10,683 nt of DNA from SIG435 sp045530725. GTDB taxonomy: Bacteria; Bacillota; Clostridia; UMGS1810. The stretch spans positions 1 through 10,683 of the forward strand of contig JAZSCT010000031.1 in NCBI GenBank assembly GCA_045530725.1, given 5' to 3'. The translations under genes were made by a program, and so were the position numbers. The notes under the pieces were generated by a model, which saw only the letters and a program-made list of their open reading frames with translations, did not search any database and was not told the origin of the DNA. The stretch's first letter is position 1. Every line of letters starts with the position of its first letter. Positions 1 through 6,517 of this stretch are shown in pieces.

Positions 1-7
1 GACAGAT

Positions 8-163
8 TTATATTTCTCTTTTGTCTTTAACAGACTTCGCCTCTCGGCGTATCACATACGCCTTCGGAAATTCAGTTTGTCCAATGTGAGAAAATTTTTC
101 TATCTCATCTGATTTTGCAGTATCGCATACAACTTTGGCTATGTTTGGCGAATTAGAGAAAAC
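8..163 (-). pseudogene. possible decayed coding fragment or dispersed intergenic repeat
   Basis: On the minus strand a 51-codon frame lies between a TAG at 164-166 and a TAA at 8-10. It has no ATG, and its only GTG is internal at about codon 36, so it is not an intact gene. The composition looks protein-like, including the stretch IGQTEFPKAYVIRREAK and a lysine-rich end. The frame runs through the perfect hairpin at 46-62. No family is recognised. It may be the tail of a degraded gene, a palindromic intergenic repeat that happens to be open, or chance. There is no ribosome binding site. The rest of 1-246 shows no gene and no convincing promoter. Confidence 0.25.
46..62. repeat. short perfect inverted repeat (hairpin)
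   Basis: GGCGTAT (46-52), a 3-nt loop CAC, and ATACGCC (56-62) form a perfect 7-bp stem. A competing small stem, CGCC (39-42) with GGCG (46-49), is also possible. There is no U-tract on either side, so it is not a standard terminator. It is locally GC-rich inside an A+T-rich intergenic stretch, as seen in dispersed palindromic repeats, but copy number cannot be judged from one window. Confidence 0.4.
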
Positions 164-246
164 CTATTATCGTATAAGTTGAATTTGTTATATTTATATG
201 ATAAACTGAATCTAAGTGTAAATACAAATATATTAGAGGACATTGT

Positions 247-753
247 ATGGTAAGATTTGAATATTTGAACAAAAATCATTTTGAAAAATATGCGAGTGGA
301 CTTTTTGACATACTTTCAGATAATATGAGTATTATTGCTCCTACCGGAAACAGTAAAGAAGAAGATTTCAAGTCTTGGATTTGCGTGGTAGGTAAGGGTA
401 TAAAAAAAGACAACAGACATATTGTTCTTATTATTGAAAACAAAACTAATAATCTTGTTGGGTTTTTTCAATATTATACAACCATTGATACATTTATGAT
501 GGAAGAAATACAATTCTGTTCTGATTTTCAAGGGAAGTATAATATTTTCAGAGATTTATACAGTTTTGTTTTGAATAACATTGGTGTTAATTTGATCTAT
601 GTTGAGGCATATGCCAATAAATTGAATAATAAATCAATAGGAATTCTTGAAAGATTGGGATTAAAAATTATCGGTGAGAATAAAAGTGGAAGAGCCTTTC
701 ATTTTAAAGGCTATTTTGATGATTTTATGAAATGGTATCTTGATGTTAATTAA
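247..753 (+). CDS. GNAT-family N-acetyltransferase
   Basis: This 168-residue protein has the size and layout of a single-domain GNAT enzyme, which transfers the acetyl group of acetyl-CoA to an amine. A central strand region (about 58-76, IVLIIENKTNNLVGFFQY) leads to an EIQF strand (87-90). The acetyl-CoA loop after it is degenerate, FQGKYNIF, without a clear Q/RxxGxG/A motif. The C-terminal part fits motif B well: VEAYANKLNNKSIGILERLG (119-138), with the Asn, Ser and Leu-Glu-x-x-Gly typical of RimJ/RimL-like members. The substrate cannot be told. AGAGGA ends 6 nt before the ATG and supports this start. The gene is monocistronic, converges on hydF, and is visibly more A+T-rich than its neighbours, which could reflect transfer. 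Confidence 0.75.
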   Translation: MVRFEYLNKNHFEKYASGLFDILSDNMSIIAPTGNSKEEDFKSWICVVGKGIKKDNRHIVLIIENKTNNLVGFFQYYTTIDTFMMEEIQFCSDFQGKYNIFRDLYSFVLNNIGVNLIYVEAYANKLNNKSIGILERLGLKIIGENKSGRAFHFKGYFDDFMKWYLDVN

Positions 754-804
754 TTTATCGTCAATAATGAATGGATGAAATGCATTTATAGAGAGATAAA
801 AATA

Positions 805-850
805 AACCCTGCACCAAAAGGAATATTACTTTTTGGTGCGGGGTTATTTT
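805..850. terminator. bidirectional intrinsic terminator between the GNAT gene and hydF
   Basis: The arms at 805-819 and 831-845 pair over 15 bp with a single G-U wobble, around an 11-nt loop. On the plus strand the stem is followed by ATTTT. On the minus strand it is followed by a richer run, TTTATTTTT. It lies about 50 bp after the GNAT stop and 12 bp after the hydF stop, so it can end both converging transcripts. The minus-strand direction looks the stronger. Confidence 0.85.
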
Positions 851-856
851 GTGATA

Positions 857-2059
857 TTATTCAAGAATCTTTCTCACATCGGGAAAAAGTTCTAGACTTC
901 TTTTAAGGATTCCTTTTGTATGTGCTATTGACACACCGTAGTTTGTCATAGGTACATCTGATGCTTTTGCTTTTTTAAGTCTGGATTTCATTTCCTGAGA
1001 GTTTAGCATACATGCACCACAATGGACTATCAGTTTGTATTTACTCAAATCCTTTGGAAATTCTCCCCCTGATGTGAAGTCAAACTTTATATCTGCATTG
1101 GAAAATTCCTTTATCCATTTTGGCAATTTAACTGTGCCTATATCGCCGCATTGTCTGTGATGGGTGCATCCCTCGGATATGAGAACAGTATCTCCGTCAC
1201 ATAGTTTCGAAAGCATTGCCGCACCCTTTACTTGATTTATAAGATCCCCTTTGTACCTTGCGAAAAGGATTGAGAAGGATGTGAGAGGTATATCCTTTGG
1301 CACAATCTTTGATACCTCTCCGAAGGCTTGTGAATCGGTAACAACCATTCTTGGCGGGTTTTTGAGAGCATCAATTGTTGCTTTTAAGTTTCCGGTCTGG
1401 CAAACCATACAAATGCAATGGTTGTCAAGAATATCTCTGATTGTCTGCTGTTGGGGGAGAATCATTCTTCCCTTTGGTGCAGATTCATCGATCGGAGTTA
1501 CTAGAATTATGATATCTTCTTTTTTGATTAAATCTCCCAAAAGCGGCTTTTCTTCTTTACTTTTTTCACTTAACTTTCCCAAAAGATTTTTTAGTTCCTC
1601 AATATTTCTGTTTTCGGTTGCACTTACCCATATTTCGTTATCATTATTTTCGGGAACAGAAGTAAGAAGGTCTGATTTGTTGTGTGCAATAATGAATGGA
1701 AGATTCTTTTCTTTTATAATTTTTAAAAATTCTTTTTCATCCTCATCCATAGTTTCACTTGCATCTGTTACCAGAATTGCGATGTTGGTTTTTGATAATA
1801 TCTCTCTTGTTTTTTCAACACGCATTTCTCCAAGGTGTCCTTCATCGTCAAATCCCGGTGTATCAATGATTACTACAGGACCCAACGGCAGAAGTTCCAT
1901 TGATTTTTTGACAGGATCGGTGGTAGTTCCCAATACATCGGAAACCACCGACAGATTCTGCCCGGTAACTCTGTTTACAAGGCTTGATTTACCTGCATTT
2001 CTTTTGCCGAAAAAACTTATGTGTATTCTTTCAGCAACAGGGGTATTTTCTAAACTCAT
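857..2059 (-). CDS. hydF: [FeFe] hydrogenase H-cluster maturation GTPase HydF
   Basis: HydF is the scaffold that receives the diiron subcluster assembled with HydE and HydG and delivers it to apo-hydrogenase HydA. The 400-residue length is normal for the family. The N-terminal GTPase domain shows the P-loop GKRNAGKS (18-25), switch threonines (45-47), the G3 motif DTPG (66-69) and the G4 motif NKSD (127-130). The C-terminal cluster domain carries the HydF signature CxH...HCxxC: C298, H300, then 45 residues, H346, C347 and C350, the [4Fe-4S] site. The ATG overlaps the hydG stop by 4 nt (ATGA) and has only a weak GGA in front, so translation is probably coupled to hydG. It is the last gene of the operon and is followed by a strong terminator. 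Confidence 0.97.
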   Translation of the reverse strand: MSLENTPVAERIHISFFGKRNAGKSSLVNRVTGQNLSVVSDVLGTTTDPVKKSMELLPLGPVVIIDTPGFDDEGHLGEMRVEKTREILSKTNIAILVTDASETMDEDEKEFLKIIKEKNLPFIIAHNKSDLLTSVPENNDNEIWVSATENRNIEELKNLLGKLSEKSKEEKPLLGDLIKKEDIIILVTPIDESAPKGRMILPQQQTIRDILDNHCICMVCQTGNLKATIDALKNPPRMVVTDSQAFGEVSKIVPKDIPLTSFSILFARYKGDLINQVKGAAMLSKLCDGDTVLISEGCTHHRQCGDIGTVKLPKWIKEFSNADIKFDFTSGGEFPKDLSKYKLIVHCGACMLNSQEMKSRLKKAKASDVPMTNYGVSIAHTKGILKRSLELFPDVRKILE

Positions 2060-3543
2060 ACTTCCACACGCTTTCTTCTTCCGTCTTCTCCTTTTGGAGA
2101 ATTATCGTTATAATTTCTTATATAATCTACCTGTTCTCTTGCTATTCCTCTTACTTTTTCGTTTGGGATATTGTTTATTTCATCATCCACTATTTTGTGA
2201 CCGAGTTTTCTTGTTTCTTCAATTGCATAATCTTCGAGGAACTCAGAAAGTGTCATAAGAGCATTTGGCAGGCAACAGTTGGAAATCTGACCTGACTTGC
2301 ATAGACTCATAAATCTGTCGCCTGTTCTTCCCAGTCTGTAGCAGGCGGTACAGAATGATGGAATGTGACCGTTTTGCATAAGCCAATGTACCACATCATC
2401 AAGAGATCTCTGATCGGATACGTCGAACTGTTCTGTATCGTGAGGTCTTTCATCAGATGAATACCCTGCATATCCGCCTACAGATGTACGTGAACCGCCG
2501 CTTATCTGTGATACACCCAGATTAAGAAGTTTGCCTCTTACTGATTCTGTTTCTCTTGTGGAGATGATTATCCCTGTGTATGGTACTGCAAGTCTTATAC
2601 AAGCGGTAATTTTTGCAAATGTATCATCGTCAATTCCGTTGTCAAAATCATCAGGATTGATATCGTCTGCTCTTTTCAGTCTCGGTACGCTTATTGTATG
2701 AGGACCTACGCCGAATACTGCTTCAAGATGTTCTGCATGCATAAGCAGGCCTGCGAATTCATATTTATAAAGTTCCAGTCCGAAAAGAACCCCCAGTCCC
2801 ACATCATCTATGCCGCCTTCCATCGCTCTGTCGTGAGCCTCTGTATGATATGCATAGTTGCTCTTTGGCCCTGTGGGATGAAGTGCTTCGTAACTTTCCT
2901 TATGATATGTTTCCTGAAAAAGGATATATGTGCCGATGCCTGCTTCTTTGAGTCTTTTGTAGTTTTCTACAGTTGTAGCGGCAATATTTACATTCACACG
3001 GCGGATGTCACCGTTTTTGTGATGAACGCTGTAGATTGTGTTGATGCTTTCAAGTACATATTCCAACGGACAGTTCACAGGATCTTCTCCTGTTTCTATA
3101 GCAAGACGTTTGTGTCCCATATCCTGAAGTGCGATTACTTCATTTCTGATTTCTTCCTGAGTAAGTTTCTTACGCGGAATGGTTTTGTTTTTTGCATGAT
3201 ACGGGCAGTAAACACAACCGTTCACACAGTAGTTTGAAAGATACAGCGGTGCAAAAATAACTATTCTGTTTCCGTAGAATGCGTGCTTGATTTCTTCCGC
3301 TATTTCATATATCTTCTTTACTTTTTCTTTGTCTTCGCAGGCAAGGAGCACACTTGCTTCTCTGTGAGTAAGACCTGCACAGTTCCAACCGTCAGCGGTC
3401 TTTTTTGGCCTTGCCTTTTCCAGAAGTGCATCTATAAGTTCGAAGTTGTTTTTGTTTTCTTCAGCATACTTAAGGGTAGCCTTTATTTCTTCATCGTTTA
3501 TAAATTCTTCTGCATTTCTTGATTTGGGATCATATTTTGCCAT
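2056..3543 (-). CDS. hydG: [FeFe] hydrogenase maturation radical SAM tyrosine lyase HydG
   Basis: HydG cleaves tyrosine to p-cresol and dehydroglycine, supplying the CO and cyanide ligands of the H-cluster as an Fe(CO)2(CN) synthon. From the chosen start the protein has 495 residues. The radical SAM cluster motif CX3CX2C is at C106, C110 and C113. The HydG-specific C-terminal CX2CX22C motif, which holds the second cluster with its extra iron, is at C398, C401 and C424, so both sites are intact. An in-frame ATG lies 45 nt further upstream, inside hydE. The ATG at 3543 is preferred because AAAGGA sits 9 nt ahead of it and the resulting N-terminus (MAKYDPKSRNAEEFI) looks like the family. It lies 19 nt after hydE and overlaps hydF by 4 nt. 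Confidence 0.97.
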   Translation of the reverse strand: MAKYDPKSRNAEEFINDEEIKATLKYAEENKNNFELIDALLEKARPKKTADGWNCAGLTHREASVLLACEDKEKVKKIYEIAEEIKHAFYGNRIVIFAPLYLSNYCVNGCVYCPYHAKNKTIPRKKLTQEEIRNEVIALQDMGHKRLAIETGEDPVNCPLEYVLESINTIYSVHHKNGDIRRVNVNIAATTVENYKRLKEAGIGTYILFQETYHKESYEALHPTGPKSNYAYHTEAHDRAMEGGIDDVGLGVLFGLELYKYEFAGLLMHAEHLEAVFGVGPHTISVPRLKRADDINPDDFDNGIDDDTFAKITACIRLAVPYTGIIISTRETESVRGKLLNLGVSQISGGSRTSVGGYAGYSSDERPHDTEQFDVSDQRSLDDVVHWLMQNGHIPSFCTACYRLGRTGDRFMSLCKSGQISNCCLPNALMTLSEFLEDYAIEETRKLGHKIVDDEINNIPNEKVRGIAREQVDYIRNYNDNSPKGEDGRRKRVEV

Positions 3544-3562
3544 AATAAATCGTCCTTTCCTT

Positions 3563-4618
3563 TTAATCCTCTTTATATACGTCGCCACGGGATGTACTTA
3601 TGGTATATCCTATGGATTCTATCCGTCTTTTAAGTTCATCTTTTGCCTGGGCAGACTCTGCACCGTCGGAGAGTTTGTTGTCATAGAGCATATATTTCTT
3701 TCTCACTTTCTTTGGAGATAGATTTGGCATAACAACATTTGCTCCTGAGAGAATCCCTTTTTCTCTGCCTGTTTCATCCATTGTGCCAAGGGCTGTTGTA
3801 GCAGGGAGAAGTACTGTGGGATGGATGAGTCTTATTATACTTAAGAGATAGCAGGTAAGGCCTACGTCTCCCGGTTTTTCGTTCTTAAACTTTGTATCCT
3901 TGTGAGGAATGAAGGGTCCTATTCCGCACATATCGGGCTTGAATTCCTCTATGAATTTAAGGTCACATGCAATATGCTCATCAGTCTGTCCCGGGCTTCC
4001 TACCATAAATCCGCATCCTACCTGAAAACCAAGTTCTCTTAAGTTCTTAAGGCATCTCATCCTCTCCTCAAAGGAAAGTGATGGTGGATGAAGGATTTCA
4101 TAATGGTTTTTATCTGCAGTTTCATGTCTTAGAAGATACCTGTCTGCACCTGCATCTTTAAGTTTCATATAACTTTCTCTCGTTCTTTCCCCAAGGGAGA
4201 GAGTTACTGCACATTCAGGGTAGTCTTTTTTTATATCTTTTATAAGTTTTGTGAGGATATCATCTGTGAAGAACCCGTCTTCCCCTCCCTGAAGTACAAA
4301 TGTGCGGAATCCCAGTTCATATCCTTCCTTACAACACAATAGAATGTCTTCGGGTGTAAGTCTGTATCTTTGACAGTTGGGGTTGCTTCTTCTTATTCCG
4401 CAGTAATAACAGTCATTTTTGCAGATGTTTGATACTTCGATTAGTCCCCTTAAGAATACTTCTTTGCCATAATACTTTTCTCTTTCTTCATTGGCATATT
4501 TCATAAGAAGGTCTGTTGTATCATGATCTCTTCCTCTGATAAGTGCAAGGTATTCTTCTTTTGAAAGGGAATGAGAGGTTTTTAGTTTTTCAATCAGATA
4601 TAAAACATCCTTATTCAT
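3563..4618 (-). CDS. hydE: [FeFe] hydrogenase maturation radical SAM enzyme HydE
   Basis: HydE is the second radical SAM maturase. It acts on the HydG-derived iron-cysteine synthon on the way to the diiron centre and its azadithiolate bridge. The protein has 351 residues, a normal length. The radical SAM motif CX3CX2C is at C66, C70 and C73, inside the family-typical CKNDCYYCGIRRSN. A barrel with HydE-like segments follows (LQGGED, GFMVGSPGQTDEHIA, GPFIPHKDT). The C-terminal region has no cysteines, so the optional auxiliary cluster site known in Thermotoga HydE is absent, as in many homologues. The ATG is preceded by AGGAGT at 4627-4632 and overlaps the end of the upstream gene by 8 nt (ATGAATAA), which suggests coupled translation. 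Confidence 0.97.
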   Translation of the reverse strand: MNKDVLYLIEKLKTSHSLSKEEYLALIRGRDHDTTDLLMKYANEEREKYYGKEVFLRGLIEVSNICKNDCYYCGIRRSNPNCQRYRLTPEDILLCCKEGYELGFRTFVLQGGEDGFFTDDILTKLIKDIKKDYPECAVTLSLGERTRESYMKLKDAGADRYLLRHETADKNHYEILHPPSLSFEERMRCLKNLRELGFQVGCGFMVGSPGQTDEHIACDLKFIEEFKPDMCGIGPFIPHKDTKFKNEKPGDVGLTCYLLSIIRLIHPTVLLPATTALGTMDETGREKGILSGANVVMPNLSPKKVRKKYMLYDNKLSDGAESAQAKDELKRRIESIGYTISTSRGDVYKED

Positions 4619-4868
4619 TGGATATCACTCCTGATAGTGCCGTCTTTGCACTTACTCCTTTAAGGTTTCCGATTTTTCCTGCAAGAGTGGAAATCTTATC
4701 CTGTGGAGCATCTATTGCAATACTTATTATACTTATATTTTTTTGCCTGTATGGCACACCCATTCTTCCTATTATATATTCGCTGTACTGATGTAATATA
4801 TTGTTGAGAATCTCTACTGATGTCTCGTCTTCCACAATTATGCTTATAACTGCAACTCTTGTTTCCAT
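4611..4868 (-). CDS. TM1266-family iron-only hydrogenase system regulator (ACT-like)
   Basis: This 85-residue protein matches the small TM1266-type proteins that commonly sit beside hydE/hydG/hydF and are annotated as putative iron-only hydrogenase system regulators. The fold expected for the family is a ferredoxin-like ACT/NikR-C-like domain. Visible support is the alternation of strands and helices: RVAVISIIVED (4-14), a helix SVEILNNILHQYSEYIIGRMG (17-37), strand ISIISIAIDAP (45-55), a short helix and a final GVSAKTAL strand. It has no DNA-binding domain, so any regulatory role would be through ligand or partner binding. AGGAG lies 7 nt before the ATG. It is the first gene of the operon, directly behind the hairpin leader at 4896-4918. 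Confidence 0.88.
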   Translation of the reverse strand: METRVAVISIIVEDETSVEILNNILHQYSEYIIGRMGVPYRQKNISIISIAIDAPQDKISTLAGKIGNLKGVSAKTALSGVISNE

Positions 4869-4890
4869 AGTTTTCTCCTTTTTTCAAAAA

Positions 4891-4918
4891 TAAAAGCCGT
4901 ACCTAATCTCGGTACGGC
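4891..4918 (-). terminator. terminator-like hairpin in the leader of the hyd maturation operon (possible attenuator)
   Basis: On the minus strand GCCGTACC (4918-4911) pairs perfectly with GGTACGGC (4903-4896) over 8 bp around a 7-nt loop, and is followed by TTTTATTTTT. It sits between the promoter at 4995-5023 and the ribosome binding site of the first gene, so every operon transcript must pass it. That is the geometry of transcription attenuation. The condition or ligand that would decide readthrough is unknown. No known riboswitch class is recognised in the roughly 70 nt ahead of it. Confidence 0.75.
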
Positions 4919-4919
4919 A

Positions 4920-5069
4920 AAAAATATCCCTATTATATGATATACTTGACGCACCTTTCAGTCAGATAATTCTTTGTGTCAGGATTGTAAATATATTATA
5001 CTGTTTTTTTATACAAAAGTCAATCAACATTTATTTTTTTACACAATATGTCTGTTGAAAAATATCCCT
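4920..5069. repeat. pair of perfect 12-bp direct repeats, AAAAATATCCCT
   Basis: The 12-mer AAAAATATCCCT occurs at 4920-4931 and again at 5058-5069, both in the divergent intergenic region. The first copy lies in the hyd operon leader just ahead of the hairpin. The second directly abuts and overlaps by one base the -35 element of the antiporter promoter. Two perfect copies in under 300 bp are unlikely by chance, though the A+T-richness weakens this. They could be binding sites for a shared regulator. Confidence 0.5.
4995..5023 (-). promoter_or_regulatory. sigma-A-type promoter of the TM1266-hydE-hydG-hydF operon
   Basis: On the minus strand TTGACT (5023-5018) and TATAAT (5000-4995) are separated by exactly 17 bp. 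The predicted start is near 4988, which gives a leader of about 120 nt before the first ATG. The leader contains a possible early stem (TGACACA at 4981-4975 with TGCGTCA at 4953-4947, one A-C mismatch) and then the terminator-like hairpin. Confidence 0.85.
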
Positions 5070-5083
5070 TGACAACAATATGT
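5043..5083. repeat. 9-bp direct repeat ACAATATGT between the divergent promoters
   Basis: ACAATATGT is present at 5043-5051 and 5075-5083, with starts 32 bp apart, close to three helical turns. Each copy has partial dyad symmetry (ACA-N3-TGT). The second extends to AACA-N3-TGTT and fills part of the antiporter promoter spacer, where a bound repressor would block RNA polymerase. It does not match the usual clostridial Rex site closely. The regulator is unknown. Confidence 0.4.
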
Positions 5084-5097
5084 TACGGTGCTATAAT
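5069..5097 (+). promoter_or_regulatory. sigma-A-type promoter of the cation/proton antiporter gene
   Basis: TTGACA (5069-5074) and TATAAT (5092-5097) are both perfect consensus with a 17-bp spacer. The predicted start is about 5104, inside the left arm of the hairpin at 5100-5122. Its -35 lies about 45 bp from the -35 of the divergent hyd promoter. Confidence 0.9.
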
Positions 5098-5099
5098 GA

Positions 5100-5127
5100 T
5101 TCGGGCTGAAAAAAAGCCCGAATTTTT
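5100..5127 (+). terminator. terminator-like hairpin at the antiporter transcription start
   Basis: TTCGGGCT (5100-5107) pairs perfectly with AGCCCGAA (5115-5122) across a 7-nt A-rich loop, followed by TTTTT (5123-5127). By form it is an intrinsic terminator, but it begins about 3 nt after the -10 element, so the transcript would start within it and could use only the inner pairs unless initiation is early. Other readings are a 5'-end stabilising stem-loop or a DNA operator. It lies 18 nt upstream of the AAGGAA ribosome binding site. Confidence 0.6.
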
Positions 5128-5158
5128 GTACATATTATGATCGGAAGGAAATGTTTTT

Positions 5159-6460
5159 ATGAGTACATTATTATCAGTATCAATTGCACTTCTGGTAGGA
5201 CTTCTTATGACCAGAGTGTTTAAGCCTTTGAATCTGCCATCAGTTACAGCATACCTTATTGCAGGTGTCCTTATAGGGCCTTATTGCATAGGTGCTCTTG
5301 GCATAGAAGGATTGGGATTTAATTCCCATGAAGCCATGGAAGCACTTGGCCTTGTGTCAAATGTGGCATTGGGTTTCATTGCATTCTCTATTGGAAGCGA
5401 ATTCAGAATAAGTGAATTGAAAAAGACCGGTAAGCAGGCTTTTGTGATAGGTGTTTTTCAGGCGTTGACAGCCACCTTCTTTGTAGATATTGCCTTGATT
5501 GTTCTTATGTGGATAATGCCCGGCAAACTTACAACACCTCAGGCTATCACACTTGGTGCTATAGCAACTGCTACTGCCCCTGCAGCAACTCTTATGGTAG
5601 TAAGACAGTACAAAGCGAAGGGCCCTCTCACAAGTCTCCTTCTTCCTATTGTTGCATTGGATGATGCTGTAGGTCTTGTTGTTTTTGCAGTATCTTTCGG
5701 CATTGCGAAGACTCTTGTATCCGGTCAGGTGGATCTTATATCAATTATTGTGAATCCTCTTGTGGAAATTTCACTTTCACTTGTTCTCGGTGCCATTATG
5801 GGATGGATACTTACTCAACTTGAAAAAATGTTTAACTCAAATACAAACCGTCTCAATATGACTATAACATTTGTATTTCTGACAGTTGCATTATCTATGA
5901 TCAAGTTCGAACTGGGACCTGTACATATCGGATTTTCATCACTTCTTGTATGTATGATGCTTGGAACAGTATTCTGTAATATCTGTCCTTTGTCAGAAGA
6001 CCTTATGGAGAAATCCGACAGATGGTATTCACCTCTTTCTGCACTTTTCTTTGTAATAAGCGGTGCAGAACTTGAACTTAATGTATTTATGGACTGGGCG
6101 ATTGTTGTAATCGGAATAGTATATATTCTCTTCCGTTGCTTTGGTAAATATTTCGGAACACTCCTTAGTGCAAAAGCCACAAAATGCTCACCTGAGATTT
6201 GCAAATATCTTGGAATCACACTTTTCCCACAGGCAGGTGTTGCACTTGGTATGTGTGCTATTGCAGCGGCAGAACTTCCTGGTCAGGGAACACTTATCAG
6301 AAATATAACACTTTTCGCAGTTCTTATTTATGAACTGGTAGGTCCTCTTATGACAAAAGAAGCCCTTAAGGCTGCAGGAGATATCAAGCCTATGAGCGAA
6401 GAAGTGAAAATGCGTCGTCAGACCAAACTTGAAAACGCAAAGAAAACAAAAGTAGAATAA
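5159..6460 (+). CDS. CPA2-type cation/proton antiporter (membrane domain only)
   Basis: This 433-residue integral membrane protein belongs to the monovalent cation:proton antiporter-2 (NapA/KefB-like) class, which exchanges Na+ or K+ for H+ across the cytoplasmic membrane. Hydrophobic segments fill almost the whole length. Family marks include a LNLPSVTAYLIAGVLIGP start (24-41), the unwound-helix stretch ATATAPAATLMVVRQY (136-151) and the acidic pair ALDDAVGL with D168 and D169, the expected ion-binding aspartates. The C-terminus is a short charged tail (from about 405, rich in Lys/Glu) with no TrkA-N/RCK nucleotide-binding domain, so it is not a full Kef channel. AAGGAA lies 8 nt before the ATG. 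It has its own strong promoter, divergent from the hyd operon. The ion specificity is not readable. Confidence 0.85.
   Translation: MSTLLSVSIALLVGLLMTRVFKPLNLPSVTAYLIAGVLIGPYCIGALGIEGLGFNSHEAMEALGLVSNVALGFIAFSIGSEFRISELKKTGKQAFVIGVFQALTATFFVDIALIVLMWIMPGKLTTPQAITLGAIATATAPAATLMVVRQYKAKGPLTSLLLPIVALDDAVGLVVFAVSFGIAKTLVSGQVDLISIIVNPLVEISLSLVLGAIMGWILTQLEKMFNSNTNRLNMTITFVFLTVALSMIKFELGPVHIGFSSLLVCMMLGTVFCNICPLSEDLMEKSDRWYSPLSALFFVISGAELELNVFMDWAIVVIGIVYILFRCFGKYFGTLLSAKATKCSPEICKYLGITLFPQAGVALGMCAIAAAELPGQGTLIRNITLFAVLIYELVGPLMTKEALKAAGDIKPMSEEVKMRRQTKLENAKKTKVE
6429..6458 (+). promoter_or_regulatory. possible weak promoter for the CLC-operon inside the antiporter 3' end
   Basis: TTGAAA (6429-6434) and TAGAAT (6453-6458) are spaced 18 bp apart, at the end of the antiporter coding region. 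It would start transcription near 6465, just before the hairpin at 6470-6497. It is only a moderate match in A+T-rich coding sequence, so it may be chance; the downstream genes might instead rely on readthrough from the antiporter promoter. Confidence 0.3.
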
Positions 6461-6469
6461 TATTTACAG

Positions 6470-6499
6470 AAATCCGGATGTATATGCATTCGGATTTTT
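6470..6499 (+). terminator. hairpin with U-tract between the antiporter and CLC genes
   Basis: AAATCCGGATG (6470-6480) pairs with CATTCGGATTT (6487-6497) over 11 bp with one G-U wobble and a 6-nt loop. The run of T reaches 6499. It is a probable intrinsic terminator of the antiporter transcript. It ends only 5 nt before the GAGGA ribosome binding site of the CLC gene, so readthrough or a promoter upstream of the hairpin is required to express the downstream genes. Confidence 0.7.
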
Positions 6500-6517
6500 G
6501 AAGTGAGGAACAAAAGA

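Noticed and set aside
1251..2258. Long plus-strand open frame of about 335 codons across hydF and the end of hydG
   Set aside because: It is the antisense shadow of hydF, which has all its GTPase and cluster motifs. The plus-strand product matches no family and has no ribosome binding site.
2698..3237. Plus-strand open frame of about 179 codons opposite hydG
   Set aside because: It is antisense to the radical SAM core of hydG, cysteine- and phenylalanine-rich from reverse-complement codons, with no ribosome binding site.
3544..3588. Longer HydG start adding 15 basic residues
   Set aside because: The upstream ATG lies inside hydE, lacks a good ribosome binding site and adds residues not expected in the family; the 3543 ATG has AAAGGA at good spacing.
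4869..5158. Known riboswitch (fluoride, c-di-GMP, T-box and others) or classical Rex operator in the divergent region
   Set aside because: I saw none of the conserved cores of these classes by eye, and the dyads present do not fit the clostridial Rex site. A covariance-model scan was not possible.
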